DNA of 5,153 nt from Candidatus Parcubacteria bacterium (lineage in GTDB: Bacteria > Patescibacteriota > Minisyncoccia > Phycocordibacterales > GCA-2747955): positions 1 to 5,153 of the forward strand of contig JALVSO010000035.1 in assembly GCA_027024305.1 (NCBI GenBank), in the 5' to 3' direction. This document shows, one piece after another, positions 1 through 5,153 of the stretch. Position 1 is the stretch's first letter; every line of letters starts with the position of its first letter. A model generated the notes under the pieces. The model worked only from the letters and a program-made list of their open reading frames with translations, made no database searches and was not told the origin of the DNA. Both the position numbers and the translations under genes were made by a program.

Positions 1-159
1 GAGCTTGAGAGCGGAACAAAAGTTCCAGTCACAGCACGAAGTGTAAAAGATGCTCAGTGCCAACTTAAGGCCTGCGGAGAGGCTTCTTCCAAAGACCCCG
101 TTATAAAACTGCATTTTTTAGAAAATGTGGTTGACGGAGTTTCGGATATGAAAATCTAA
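1..159 (+). CDS. C-terminal end of an unrecognised protein (partial)
   Basis: Frame 1 is open from the window edge to a TAA at 157-159, giving the last 52 residues of a protein whose start lies outside. I do not recognise the family. The visible tail is mixed polar and hydrophobic, with two cysteines (C20 and C25 of the fragment) in a CQLKAC context and a closing stretch of alternating hydrophobic residues (HFLENVVDGV), which could be beta strands. It has no membrane segment and no Trp, so it says nothing about the UGA code. A strong terminator 11 bases after the stop, on the same strand, supports this as a real gene end. It is the only plus-strand gene here and converges on the HAD gene. Coding status is well supported; function is unknown. 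Confidence 0.72.
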   Translation, partial: ELESGTKVPVTARSVKDAQCQLKACGEASSKDPVIKLHFLENVVDGVSDMKI

Positions 160-170
160 ACCCAAATCGG

Positions 171-199
171 CCCAGGTGATACAATCACCCGGGTTTTTT
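171..199 (+). terminator. Intrinsic terminator of the plus-strand gene
   Basis: The left arm CCCAGGTGAT (171-180) and right arm ATCACCCGGG (184-193) form a 10-bp stem with one A-C mismatch and an ACA loop, followed directly by six T (194-199). It starts 11 bases after the TAA of the upstream gene. There is no U-tract on the other side, so it should work only for plus-strand transcription. The remaining 53 bases to the HAD stop codon are very AT-rich and show no clear second hairpin, so no terminator is visible for the minus-strand operon. Confidence 0.9.
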
Positions 200-252
200 A
201 TATTTTATATTTTTTTTATTTATTAATATTCCCTCCTACTTTTTCCACTCTC

Positions 253-804
253 CTAGATCCCCGCCTCCAAGAAAAATTGTTCAATGCTAAATTCACCGTT
301 TCCGCTTTCTCCATAATTATCAATTTCAACAATTTCTATTTTGGGAATTCTTTTTCTAATTTCATCATTCTCTTGAAAGCGGATATTATAATTGTCATTA
401 ATAAAAATAATTTCTCTATTTCCCCCATTTTCCGAAATAAAACTTTCCAAAAAATCCGCCTTACTATCTCCAACCAGAAAGACCTTATCAAAAATTTTTT
501 CCAAGCCCAGAGCTTCCACTTTTAATTTCTGAAATTCCAAATGGCCAAAGGTTAAAAGAATTTTTTCATCTCCAATTTTTTGCAAATTTTCTTTAACTCC
601 GTCAAAAAGATAATTGGAAATTTTCTCTTGAATAAATTTCCTAATTCTCTCATCTCCCGAATTAAAATACTCTCATATTTTTTCGGACTTTATATTTTCA
701 TCTCCTTCCAGAAAAAGACCGAGATCTTTTCTAAAATCTCTGGCATTCAAAAGAGTATGGTCTAAATCAAAAATATAAATTCTTTCTTTCTTTTTTTCTT
801 TCAT
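253..804 (-). CDS. HAD-like phosphatase with one in-frame UGA (Trp)
   Basis: A 183-residue HAD-superfamily hydrolase, predicted to be a cytosolic phosphatase acting on a small phosphorylated molecule; the substrate is unknown. The N-terminus carries the nucleophile motif DLDHTL (D13 and D15). The threonine of ILLTFGH (about T85) fits motif II, a lysine in GDSKADF (K115) fits motif III, and FINDN (D137) fits the acidic motif IV. No large cap domain is visible. Codon 44 is TGA (675-673), in the context SEKI-W-EYF. Under the standard code the gene splits into an N-terminal stub carrying the catalytic Asp and a C-terminal fragment, so UGA must be sense. The ATG at 804 is one base after the yvcK stop, with no Shine-Dalgarno motif, suggesting translational coupling as the last gene of the unit. 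It stops with TAG. Confidence 0.85.
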
Positions 805-805
805 C

Positions 806-1858
806 TTAAATAATTTTTAAAACCTCGCTCAACAGTTTTCCGGCATCGTAGCGAATAAAATTTTTATTGATACAATCTTTTCTGGGCTTCTTCAAAAAAT
901 CTCCGCCTATAAATTTCACATTTTTATAATCTAAATCATCATCTATTTTAACAAAATACTTTCCCTCCTCTTCATATCTTTCCCTGACATCTTCGGGAAT
1001 ATCATGATTATTATTATAAAGAACATAGTCAAAATTAGAAAAACCGACAAATTTTTCCATTTTTCTCAAAAACTCTAAAACCGTGAAATTATCGGTATGC
1101 CCTTTTTCCGTAACCATATTGGTGGTAAAAATTTTTTTAGCCTTCGTCTTTTTCAATTCTTCAATCAAGCCCGGAACCAGAAAATTTGGCAAAATGGAAG
1201 TAAAAAACGAACCGGGGTTCACTAAAACCATATCAGCTTCCTGAATTATTTTTGGAATTTTTGGGTTTAAATTAACCTTTTCTTTTAAAAAAATTCTTTT
1301 AGCACCACTTAAATCACCACCGTCAATATTCTTCTCGGAAACCACCCTTTCAACTTCCAGAAGATTGGCATAGTTAATTGAATCCTGAGAAACAATCTTT
1401 TCCCCGCTTTTTTTCTCCACAATCAGAGTATTTCGGTCCGTGGTTACCGGATAAATTTTTCCCAGAGTTTTTAAAATTTTTTCCGCCTCCTCAACCGCCT
1501 TGGGAAATGAATCGGCCATCTTTTCAATGGTGGAAAGAAAGATATTGCCAAAAGAATGTCCGCCAAGAAAACCGTCATTTTTTTCATAGCGATAGGTAAA
1601 AAGTTCCCTTAAAAATTTTGACTCGCCGGGAGCCAAAGCCACTAGACACTGGCGCACATCTCCGGCCGGCAAAACTCCGTAGTCATCCATTAAAACCCCG
1701 GTAGAACCGCCGGAATCGGACATAGCCACAATGGCGGAAATTTTTAAATTTTTTCCTTCTTCCTCTTTCAACCTTCTCAACTCCGAGAGAACGGCAAAGG
1801 ATCCGGTCCCGCCACCGATGGTTACAATTTTTATTTCTTTATTCTCTTTGCTAATCAT
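806..1858 (-). CDS. yvcK: YvcK/CofD-family protein (gluconeogenesis factor-like)
   Basis: A 350-residue member of the YvcK/CofD family. In Firmicutes and Actinobacteria, YvcK (CuvA) binds UDP-sugars and is needed for growth on gluconeogenic carbon sources and for normal peptidoglycan synthesis and cell shape; a similar role here is inferred. Motifs seen in order are GGGTGS (15-20), the SDSGGSTG loop (47-54), PAGDVRQ (64-70), GGHSFGN (99-105), TDRNTL, VNPGSFFTSILPN (roughly 215-230) and TTNMVTEKGHTDNFT (roughly 245-262). These match the nucleotide-binding Rossmann-like fold. Length and end-to-end motifs indicate an intact YvcK-type protein; the deazaflavin enzyme CofD is less likely. I chose the ATG at 1858 because it overlaps the rmuC stop by 8 bases (ATGATTAG). 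The ATG 11 codons upstream lies well inside rmuC. It contains no Trp codon and ends in TAA. Confidence 0.9.
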   Translation of the reverse strand: MISKENKEIKIVTIGGGTGSFAVLSELRRLKEEEGKNLKISAIVAMSDSGGSTGVLMDDYGVLPAGDVRQCLVALAPGESKFLRELFTYRYEKNDGFLGGHSFGNIFLSTIEKMADSFPKAVEEAEKILKTLGKIYPVTTDRNTLIVEKKSGEKIVSQDSINYANLLEVERVVSEKNIDGGDLSGAKRIFLKEKVNLNPKIPKIIQEADMVLVNPGSFFTSILPNFLVPGLIEELKKTKAKKIFTTNMVTEKGHTDNFTVLEFLRKMEKFVGFSNFDYVLYNNNHDIPEDVRERYEEEGKYFVKIDDDLDYKNVKFIGGDFLKKPRKDCINKNFIRYDAGKLLSEVLKII

Positions 1859-2972
1859 CGGTTTTTGGTTTATCCAAAAGTTCCGGTTCAAATTTCTCCC
1901 CCTCTCCGGTTATTTTCAAAGCATCATTGCTAATCTGCTTCAAGGATTTTGAACTGGCATTGTAGTGATTAACTACTGTGGAAATAGTATTGCCCAATTT
2001 TTCATGGACCGTAAAATATTTTTCCAAGTGCTTCTGCAGATCAGCCACCCGCTTTCCTATCTCTCCGGCCTTTTTTTCTATCTTTAAAGCTTTTAATCCT
2101 TGCATAACCGTTTGCAGATAGGCATGGAGGGTTGTGGGTGAAACCACAATAACTTTTTTATCCCGAAAGGCATATTCCAAAAAGTTCTGGGAATTAACCA
2201 CTCCCACCTTGGAAACCAGCAGGTCATAATAGATCCCTTCGGAAGGAATAAACATAAAAGCGAAATCCATGGTACCCTCCTTGGGTTTGATATACTTGGC
2301 CGTTTCCGTAATTCTCTTTTTTAAATCTTCTTTAAAAGTTCTTTCCAAAAGCTTCCTCTTTTCCGGATCATTCTCGGCAATAATCTTATTGTAATTTTCC
2401 AAAGAAAATTTTGAATCTATGGGGATAATGCCATCGGGCAGTTTAATGATTGCATCAACGATATCTCCATTTTTAAATTGATATTGAAATTCATAGGCTT
2501 CGGGGGGCAGAATATTTTTAATGGTGGATTCCAAAAAATATTCCCCCAGAGCCCCTCTCTGCTTGGAATTTTGCAAGATATCCTGCAAAGATTTCAATTG
2601 CTCGGCGAAGGAAGCTACGTTACCGGTGCTTTTACGAACCTCCCCCAACTCCTCGGTCACATTCTTAATCATTTTTTGGGATTGCTCAAATTGGTGGCGG
2701 ACCGATTCGGTCATCTCTTTTTGGTTCTGATTAAGTTTTTGATTTAATCTCTCGGAAAGCTCATCCTTCAATTCCTGATTGGAACGACTGAGTTTTTCGT
2801 TGGCTTCGGCAATTTTTTCCAACTGGGACTGCAACATTAAAAAAGATTGGTCGTCCTTTTTCTCTTCTTTTCCTTTTTTCAACTCTTTTAGAAAATACAA
2901 AAAAGTCAAAACAAAAAACACCAAAAAGACCGCCAAAATAGCCACTAAAATTAAAATTTCATTTATAGACAT
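1851..2972 (-). CDS. rmuC: RmuC-family DNA recombination-limiting protein
   Basis: A 373-residue protein with the RmuC layout. An N-terminal membrane anchor (about 5-28) is followed by a basic stretch, a long charged coiled coil (about 45-115) and the RmuC core from about 125 to 345. The core shows RGALGEYFLE (139-148), then VDAIIKLPDG and IPIDSKFSLENY, where D173, D186 and K188 fit the proposed PD-(D/E)xK nuclease-like site, and later VVSPTTLHAYLQTV. In E. coli RmuC limits recombination at inverted repeats; the biochemical activity is poorly known. The anchor would hold it at the inner face of the membrane. The ATG at 2972 lies 6 bases after an extended -10 box and begins the membrane segment directly. 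It is the first gene of the rmuC-yvcK-HAD unit, contains no Trp and ends in TAG. Confidence 0.93.
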   Translation of the reverse strand: MSINEILILVAILAVFLVFFVLTFLYFLKELKKGKEEKKDDQSFLMLQSQLEKIAEANEKLSRSNQELKDELSERLNQKLNQNQKEMTESVRHQFEQSQKMIKNVTEELGEVRKSTGNVASFAEQLKSLQDILQNSKQRGALGEYFLESTIKNILPPEAYEFQYQFKNGDIVDAIIKLPDGIIPIDSKFSLENYNKIIAENDPEKRKLLERTFKEDLKKRITETAKYIKPKEGTMDFAFMFIPSEGIYYDLLVSKVGVVNSQNFLEYAFRDKKVIVVSPTTLHAYLQTVMQGLKALKIEKKAGEIGKRVADLQKHLEKYFTVHEKLGNTISTVVNHYNASSKSLKQISNDALKITGEGEKFEPELLDKPKTDD

Positions 2973-2978
2973 GGAAGC

Positions 2979-2987
2979 ATTTTAACA
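2979..2987 (-). promoter_or_regulatory. Extended -10 promoter of rmuC, leaderless type
   Basis: On the minus strand TGTTAAAAT (2987 down to 2979) fits an extended -10 element (TGn plus TAAAAT, one mismatch to TATAAT). No good -35 is seen; TTAGTT at 17-base spacing is poor, which extended -10 promoters tolerate. The box ends 6 bases before the rmuC ATG, so transcription should begin at or next to the start codon, leaving no room for a ribosome-binding site. Confidence 0.6.
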
Positions 2988-3016
2988 CAAAAACCCACCA
3001 CAACTAAACCCAAGAG

Positions 3017-3087
3017 AAACACCGAGGTCTTGCCTCGGTGTTTGAAAGAAAAAAGAGTGAAAACACCGAGGCAAGGCCTCGGTGTTT
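3017..3087. repeat. Pair of inverted palindromic (REP/BIME-like) repeats
   Basis: Two 27-base elements lie 17 bases apart (3017-3043 and 3061-3087). Each is itself a hairpin. The first has arms AAACACCGAGG and CCTCGGTGTTT with a TCTTG loop. The second has 12-bp arms (AAACACCGAGGC and its complement) around AAG. The second is the reverse complement of the first except for one base at the loop edge, so they are two copies of one element in opposite orientation. This resembles the paired REP units of BIMEs. Whether copies occur elsewhere in the genome cannot be told from this window. The pair sits between the small membrane protein gene and the rmuC promoter. Confidence 0.8.
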
Positions 3088-3088
3088 T
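3049..3088 (-). terminator. Probable terminator after the small membrane protein gene
   Basis: Read on the minus strand, the hairpin at 3088-3060 has a 13-bp perfect stem with a 3-base loop, ends in TTTT, and is followed after CACTC by six T (3054-3049). It begins 22 bases after the TAG of the membrane protein gene. The second hairpin (3043-3017) follows as a possible backup. The 3088-3060 stem has A/T runs on both sides, so it could act in both directions. Confidence 0.65.
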
Positions 3089-3109
3089 TCTCCCACTTCC
3101 TATTTTCTT

Positions 3110-3589
3110 CTATTTGTCTTCCCTTCTTCTTCTTTGATAGAAATACAGAAGAGGCAGGCCAACCAGAACGAAGGCCAAACCACTGGCGATATCCATTTTC
3201 TCACCTCTCCTAAAATTTTCCTCGGCGCTTTTCCGAGCTTCTTCTTTACATTCCTTAAATTTCTTTTGCAAAAATTCCTTTTCTTCTTCGGTTAATTCTT
3301 TACCGGATTCTCTTTCATTTGTTTTTCTCGGAGAAATCCCAACCGCCGGTATAGGCCCCATAATCAAATCATTACCAAGAATCCTGTTTGCCTCAATAGA
3401 TCCAATATCATATTGCTGACATCTGTAATCCAAAGAAGTATATCTGTCCTGTTTTATATCAAAAATATATAGCTTAAAAACCGCATCCAAAAACATTATG
3501 GCTCCAATGGCCGTTATGATAATTCCCGCCGTCACTCCCACCAAATTTATTAAGGATTTAACAATCCCCACCGTTTTGTTTTCCATCAT
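3110..3589 (-). CDS. Small two-TM membrane protein of unknown function
   Basis: A 159-residue protein that I do not recognise as a named family. A hydrophobic segment at about 13-36 (LINLVGVTAGIIITAIGAI) and a second at about 133-151 (DIASGLAFVLVGLPLLYFY) flank a polar domain of about 95 residues. The C-terminal tail YQRRRREDK is strongly basic, so by the positive-inside rule both ends should be cytoplasmic and the central domain outside. That domain has two cysteines (C57 and C114), which could form a disulfide, and a highly charged, probably helical part (about 97-130). Small proteins of this design are frequent in Patescibacteria. It is transcribed alone, from its own promoter to the hairpin terminator. 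Two ATGs stand in tandem (3589 and 3586); the first lies 6 bases after the -10 box. It has no Trp and ends in TAG. Confidence 0.85.
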   Translation of the reverse strand: MMENKTVGIVKSLINLVGVTAGIIITAIGAIMFLDAVFKLYIFDIKQDRYTSLDYRCQQYDIGSIEANRILGNDLIMGPIPAVGISPRKTNERESGKELTEEEKEFLQKKFKECKEEARKSAEENFRRGEKMDIASGLAFVLVGLPLLYFYQRRRREDK

Positions 3590-3595
3590 AATCTC

Positions 3596-3624
3596 ATTAT
3601 ATACCCATATTTATGATCTTTCAA
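3596..3624 (-). promoter_or_regulatory. Near-consensus sigma70-type promoter, leaderless
   Basis: On the minus strand TTGAAA (3624-3619) and TATAAT (3601-3596) are separated by exactly 17 bases, matching the housekeeping consensus at 11 of 12 positions. The -10 box ends 6 bases before the ATG at 3589, so transcription should start at the initiation codon. This is the clearest promoter in the window. The remaining 40 bases back to the hydrolase stop show no convincing terminator hairpin. Confidence 0.85.
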
Positions 3625-3664
3625 GAAACCAATAATCAACTACCAATCACAAAACGAAAAAAGT

Positions 3665-4223
3665 TTATGTTAATATTTCATCCAACAATTCCGGTATTTC
3701 CTGTTTTTTCATTTTGCTACCAAAGTGACCTCTCCCGTTAAATTTTAAAAAATTCGCTCCCAATCCTTTTGCTATTTTCTCCCCATCTGAAAAGCTGACC
3801 CACTCATCATCTCTTGAATGCAAAACAGTAAATTTATGGCAGTGCTCTTTGATTTTCTCAAAATCAAAGCCCCCTCTTGTATAAAAAGTTTGTATTTTTT
3901 TCATTCTTCTTTCGGTTGCTTTTGGCAAAATTTGTCGCCACCAAAATTACTTTCCTAACTCTGAAATCCGGTTCTTGTTTTTCCAACCACCTCAAAATAG
4001 CCACTCCACCTCGAGAATGGCCAACTAAAATGGAATTAGCGTCAGGATTCAATTTATCCAATTCCTCCAACCACTCACCTATTCTCGGATTCTCATTATT
4101 GGGCAAAACAGGTGCTTGAAATTTTATACCCCTTTTCTTTAACTCTGTCCCAAGTCAAGGATATCATTTCTTACTTGGACCGGTGTCTTTGCCGTGCATA
4201 AGAATAACTCTTTGATCAATCAT
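3665..4223 (-). CDS. RBBP9/YdeN-like serine hydrolase, frameshifted, two UGA (Trp) codons
   Basis: An alpha/beta hydrolase of the RBBP9/YdeN type, 185 residues once a one-base frameshift is removed, the usual length for the family. It begins VILMHGKDTGPSKK-W-YP-W-L, where both W codons (20 and 23) are TGA (4166-4164 and 4157-4155). The nucleophile elbow GHSRGG gives Ser70; HSRDDEW supplies the acid and GRGHFG the histidine. The substrate is unknown; the protein is probably cytosolic. Three further Trp residues use TGG. The frame breaks at an A7 run (3901-3895): with six A the protein reads through as RKKNEKIQTFYTRGGFDFEKI. As written, the first frame ends at 3834 after seven codons beyond the TGA at 3866. 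Both halves keep strong family sequence, so a sequencing error, recent mutation or slippage is more likely than an old pseudogene. The ATG at 4223 lies 9 bases after a TATAAT box. It stops with TAA. Confidence 0.85.
3895..3901 (-). other. Homopolymer A7 frameshift site in the hydrolase gene
   Basis: Seven A on the minus strand mark the point where the homologous reading moves to another frame (+1, one base too many). Removing one A joins the Ser70-containing half to the Asp/His-containing half without losing a residue. The cause may be an assembly or sequencing error, a true mutation, or a site of polymerase slippage that yields a share of in-frame transcripts. Confidence 0.75.
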
Positions 4224-4232
4224 ATCCCATTT

Positions 4233-4238
4233 ATTATA
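4233..4238 (-). promoter_or_regulatory. -10 box of the hydrolase gene
   Basis: A perfect TATAAT (4238-4233, minus strand) ends 9 bases before the ATG at 4223, so the transcript would have a leader of only a few bases. No good -35 box is visible at 16-18 bases. The surrounding 62 bases back to the leuS terminator are very AT-rich, which lowers the weight of a single hexamer. Confidence 0.6.
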
Positions 4239-4285
4239 CACAAAATTAAATAAAAATTTATGGTTCTTGATGATTTTATACTATT

Positions 4286-4312
4286 AAAAAACCGACTCTT
4301 TTATTTGTCGGC
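4286..4312 (-). terminator. Intrinsic terminator of leuS
   Basis: On the minus strand CCGAC... is the inner part of a stem GCCGAC (4312-4307) pairing with GTCGG (4296-4292), with a 10-base A-rich loop, followed by six T (4291-4286). It begins 23 bases after the leuS TAG. The stem is short, with 5 strong pairs plus a possible G-T, but its place and U-tract fit a Rho-independent terminator. Confidence 0.75.
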
Positions 4313-4335
4313 TCTCTGACTTATTTTGCAACTGA

Positions 4336-5153
4336 CTAAACAATAATGGAAATTATTTTTCCCGGCACATAGATAAATTTTTTAATTTCCTTGCCCTCAA
4401 CCCATTTTTGAATTTCTTCCAGAGTCAAAACTTTTTCTTTGACCACCTCTTCGCTCTCATCCTTGGCCAATTCAATTTCTCCCCTTCTCTTACCATTGAT
4501 TTGAATCCCGATTTTAACCTTGTCATCCTTGGCCAGCTCCGGGTCAAAATTCGGTCATTCTTTTTCCAAATTGATTTCTCCAACCAATTCATCGGCCATA
4601 TGGGGAGCAAAGGGTGAAAGAATTTTCAGAAAATCCTCAAAATCTTCTCGATTTATTTCTTTCTGCTTATCGGCAAAATTAATGAATTTCATCATATCTG
4701 AAATGGCCGTGTTAAACCTCAAATCTTCTATTTTTTCCGTAACCGATTTAATGGTTTTATGAAGCTCTCTTTTGACTTCCAAATTTTCATCATCGCTCAA
4801 CTTTTCCCGCTGTCTTCAAACTTTCTCCAAAAATCGGTAAACCCCCACGATATTATCCTCGTTTCAAATAACATCGTCTTCCAGAGGTGCCGAGAATAGC
4901 ATATAGGTTCGGGTGGCATCGGCCCCGAATCTCTCCACCATCTCATCGGGATTAACCACATTACCCTTGGACTTGGACATCTTAACCCCCTTATCGTCCA
5001 AAACCATTCCCTGATGGCGAAGCTTTAAAAAGGGTTCGTCAAAATCCAGCAAACCGATTTTCTTCATGGCTCGCACAAAGAAACGAGCGAAAAGCAGGTG
5101 CATATAGGTGTGCTCGGCTCCTCCGATATACAAATCCACCGGCATTCACTTTT
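4336..5153 (-). CDS. leuS: Leucyl-tRNA synthetase, C-terminal third, four UGA (Trp) codons (partial)
   Basis: The last 271 residues of leucyl-tRNA synthetase, the class I enzyme that charges tRNA-Leu; the N-terminal two thirds lie beyond the right edge. The fragment opens with the conserved [13 protein letters not shown], then [18 protein letters not shown] with the ATP-binding KMSKS loop (4983-4969), the helical anticodon-binding domain ([24 protein letters not shown]) and the small C-terminal domain ending in [14 protein letters not shown]. The frame runs unbroken to TAG at 4338-4336 only if four TGA codons are sense: 5148-5146, 4866-4864, 4818-4816 and 4557-4555. Their contexts are K-W-MPVD, VI-W-NED, EKV-W-RQ and EKE-W-PNFD; in LeuRS families the first and third are normally Trp. 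One other Trp (QKWVEGK) uses TGG. A terminator follows, so leuS is the last gene of its transcript. Confidence 0.95.

Noticed and set aside
1859..1891. Upstream ATG for yvcK at 1891
   Set aside because: It would extend the protein 11 residues into the rmuC coding end without family support; the ATG at 1858, overlapping the rmuC stop, fits the family N-terminus.
277..2985. Plus-strand open frames opposite the HAD, yvcK and rmuC genes
   Set aside because: They lie antisense to well-supported genes, have biased composition rich in F, S, K and I, and show no domain motifs or promoters.
3017..3087. CRISPR-like repeat pair
   Set aside because: There are only two units, in inverted orientation and with a 17-base spacer, and no cas gene nearby; direct repeats with unique spacers are absent.
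3038..3295. Plus-strand frame starting within the palindromic repeats
   Set aside because: It is antisense to the small membrane protein gene, runs through the hairpins, and its F-rich sequence is the complement of a lysine-rich region.
3834..3866. Natural C-terminus of the hydrolase in the first frame (reading TGA as Trp to the TAA at 3836)
   Set aside because: The extra residues show no family similarity and the product would lack the catalytic Asp and His, which are intact in the other frame.
4228..4230. ATG five bases closer to the -10 box as the hydrolase start
   Set aside because: It lies in a different frame from the hydrolase and leads to a short, motif-free peptide; the ATG at 4223 leads directly into the conserved VILMHGKD.
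4336..5145. LeuRS pieces as separate small genes
   Set aside because: All pieces are in one frame, are separated only by TGA codons, and together form a continuous LeuRS C-terminus.
4155..5148. UGA read as glycine (code 25, as in Gracilibacteria and Absconditabacteria)
   Set aside because: The best conserved positions, W-MPVD and KV-W-R in LeuRS and KK-W-YP-W-L in the hydrolase, are Trp sites in their families, not Gly sites.

Overview
The window looks like chromosomal DNA from a small-genome, AT-rich bacterium, most likely a member of the Candidate Phyla Radiation (Patescibacteria). The reasons are the compact minus-strand layout, a small two-TM membrane protein of a kind common there, and the combination of a YvcK-like protein, RmuC and a Patescibacteria-like LeuRS. 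This placement is inference. The most important observation is that UGA is read as tryptophan. Seven in-frame TGA codons interrupt three otherwise intact genes (LeuRS, an RBBP9-like hydrolase and a HAD-like phosphatase). At least six of the seven fall where the family normally has Trp, or in a sequence context that fits Trp. No gene in the window ends in TGA; all stops are TAA or TAG. Under the standard code these genes would appear as fragments.

Layout, left to right. The C-terminal end of an unrecognised plus-strand gene (1-159) is followed by a strong intrinsic terminator (171-199). All other genes are on the minus strand. Reading in their own direction, from right to left, they are: the C-terminal third of leucyl-tRNA synthetase (5153-4336) with a terminator behind it; an RBBP9/YdeN-like serine hydrolase (4223-3665), frameshifted at an A7 run; a small two-TM protein (3589-3110); a pair of inverted palindromic hairpins (3017-3088); and then a tightly packed three-gene unit, rmuC (2972-1851), yvcK-like (1858-806) and a HAD-like phosphatase (804-253). 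rmuC and yvcK overlap by 8 bases, and yvcK and the HAD gene are one base apart.

Three genes (hydrolase, small membrane protein, rmuC) have a -10 box only 6-9 bases before the ATG, with no room for a Shine-Dalgarno leader. The best of these promoters (3596-3624) is nearly consensus with a 17-base spacer. Leaderless or near-leaderless transcription therefore looks like the local norm.

Functionally this is a housekeeping region covering translation (LeuRS), DNA maintenance (RmuC), cell-wall and carbon regulation (YvcK family) and small hydrolases. No mobile element, CRISPR array or RNA gene was found. The novelty lies in the genetic code and in the expression signals rather than in a new gene cassette.
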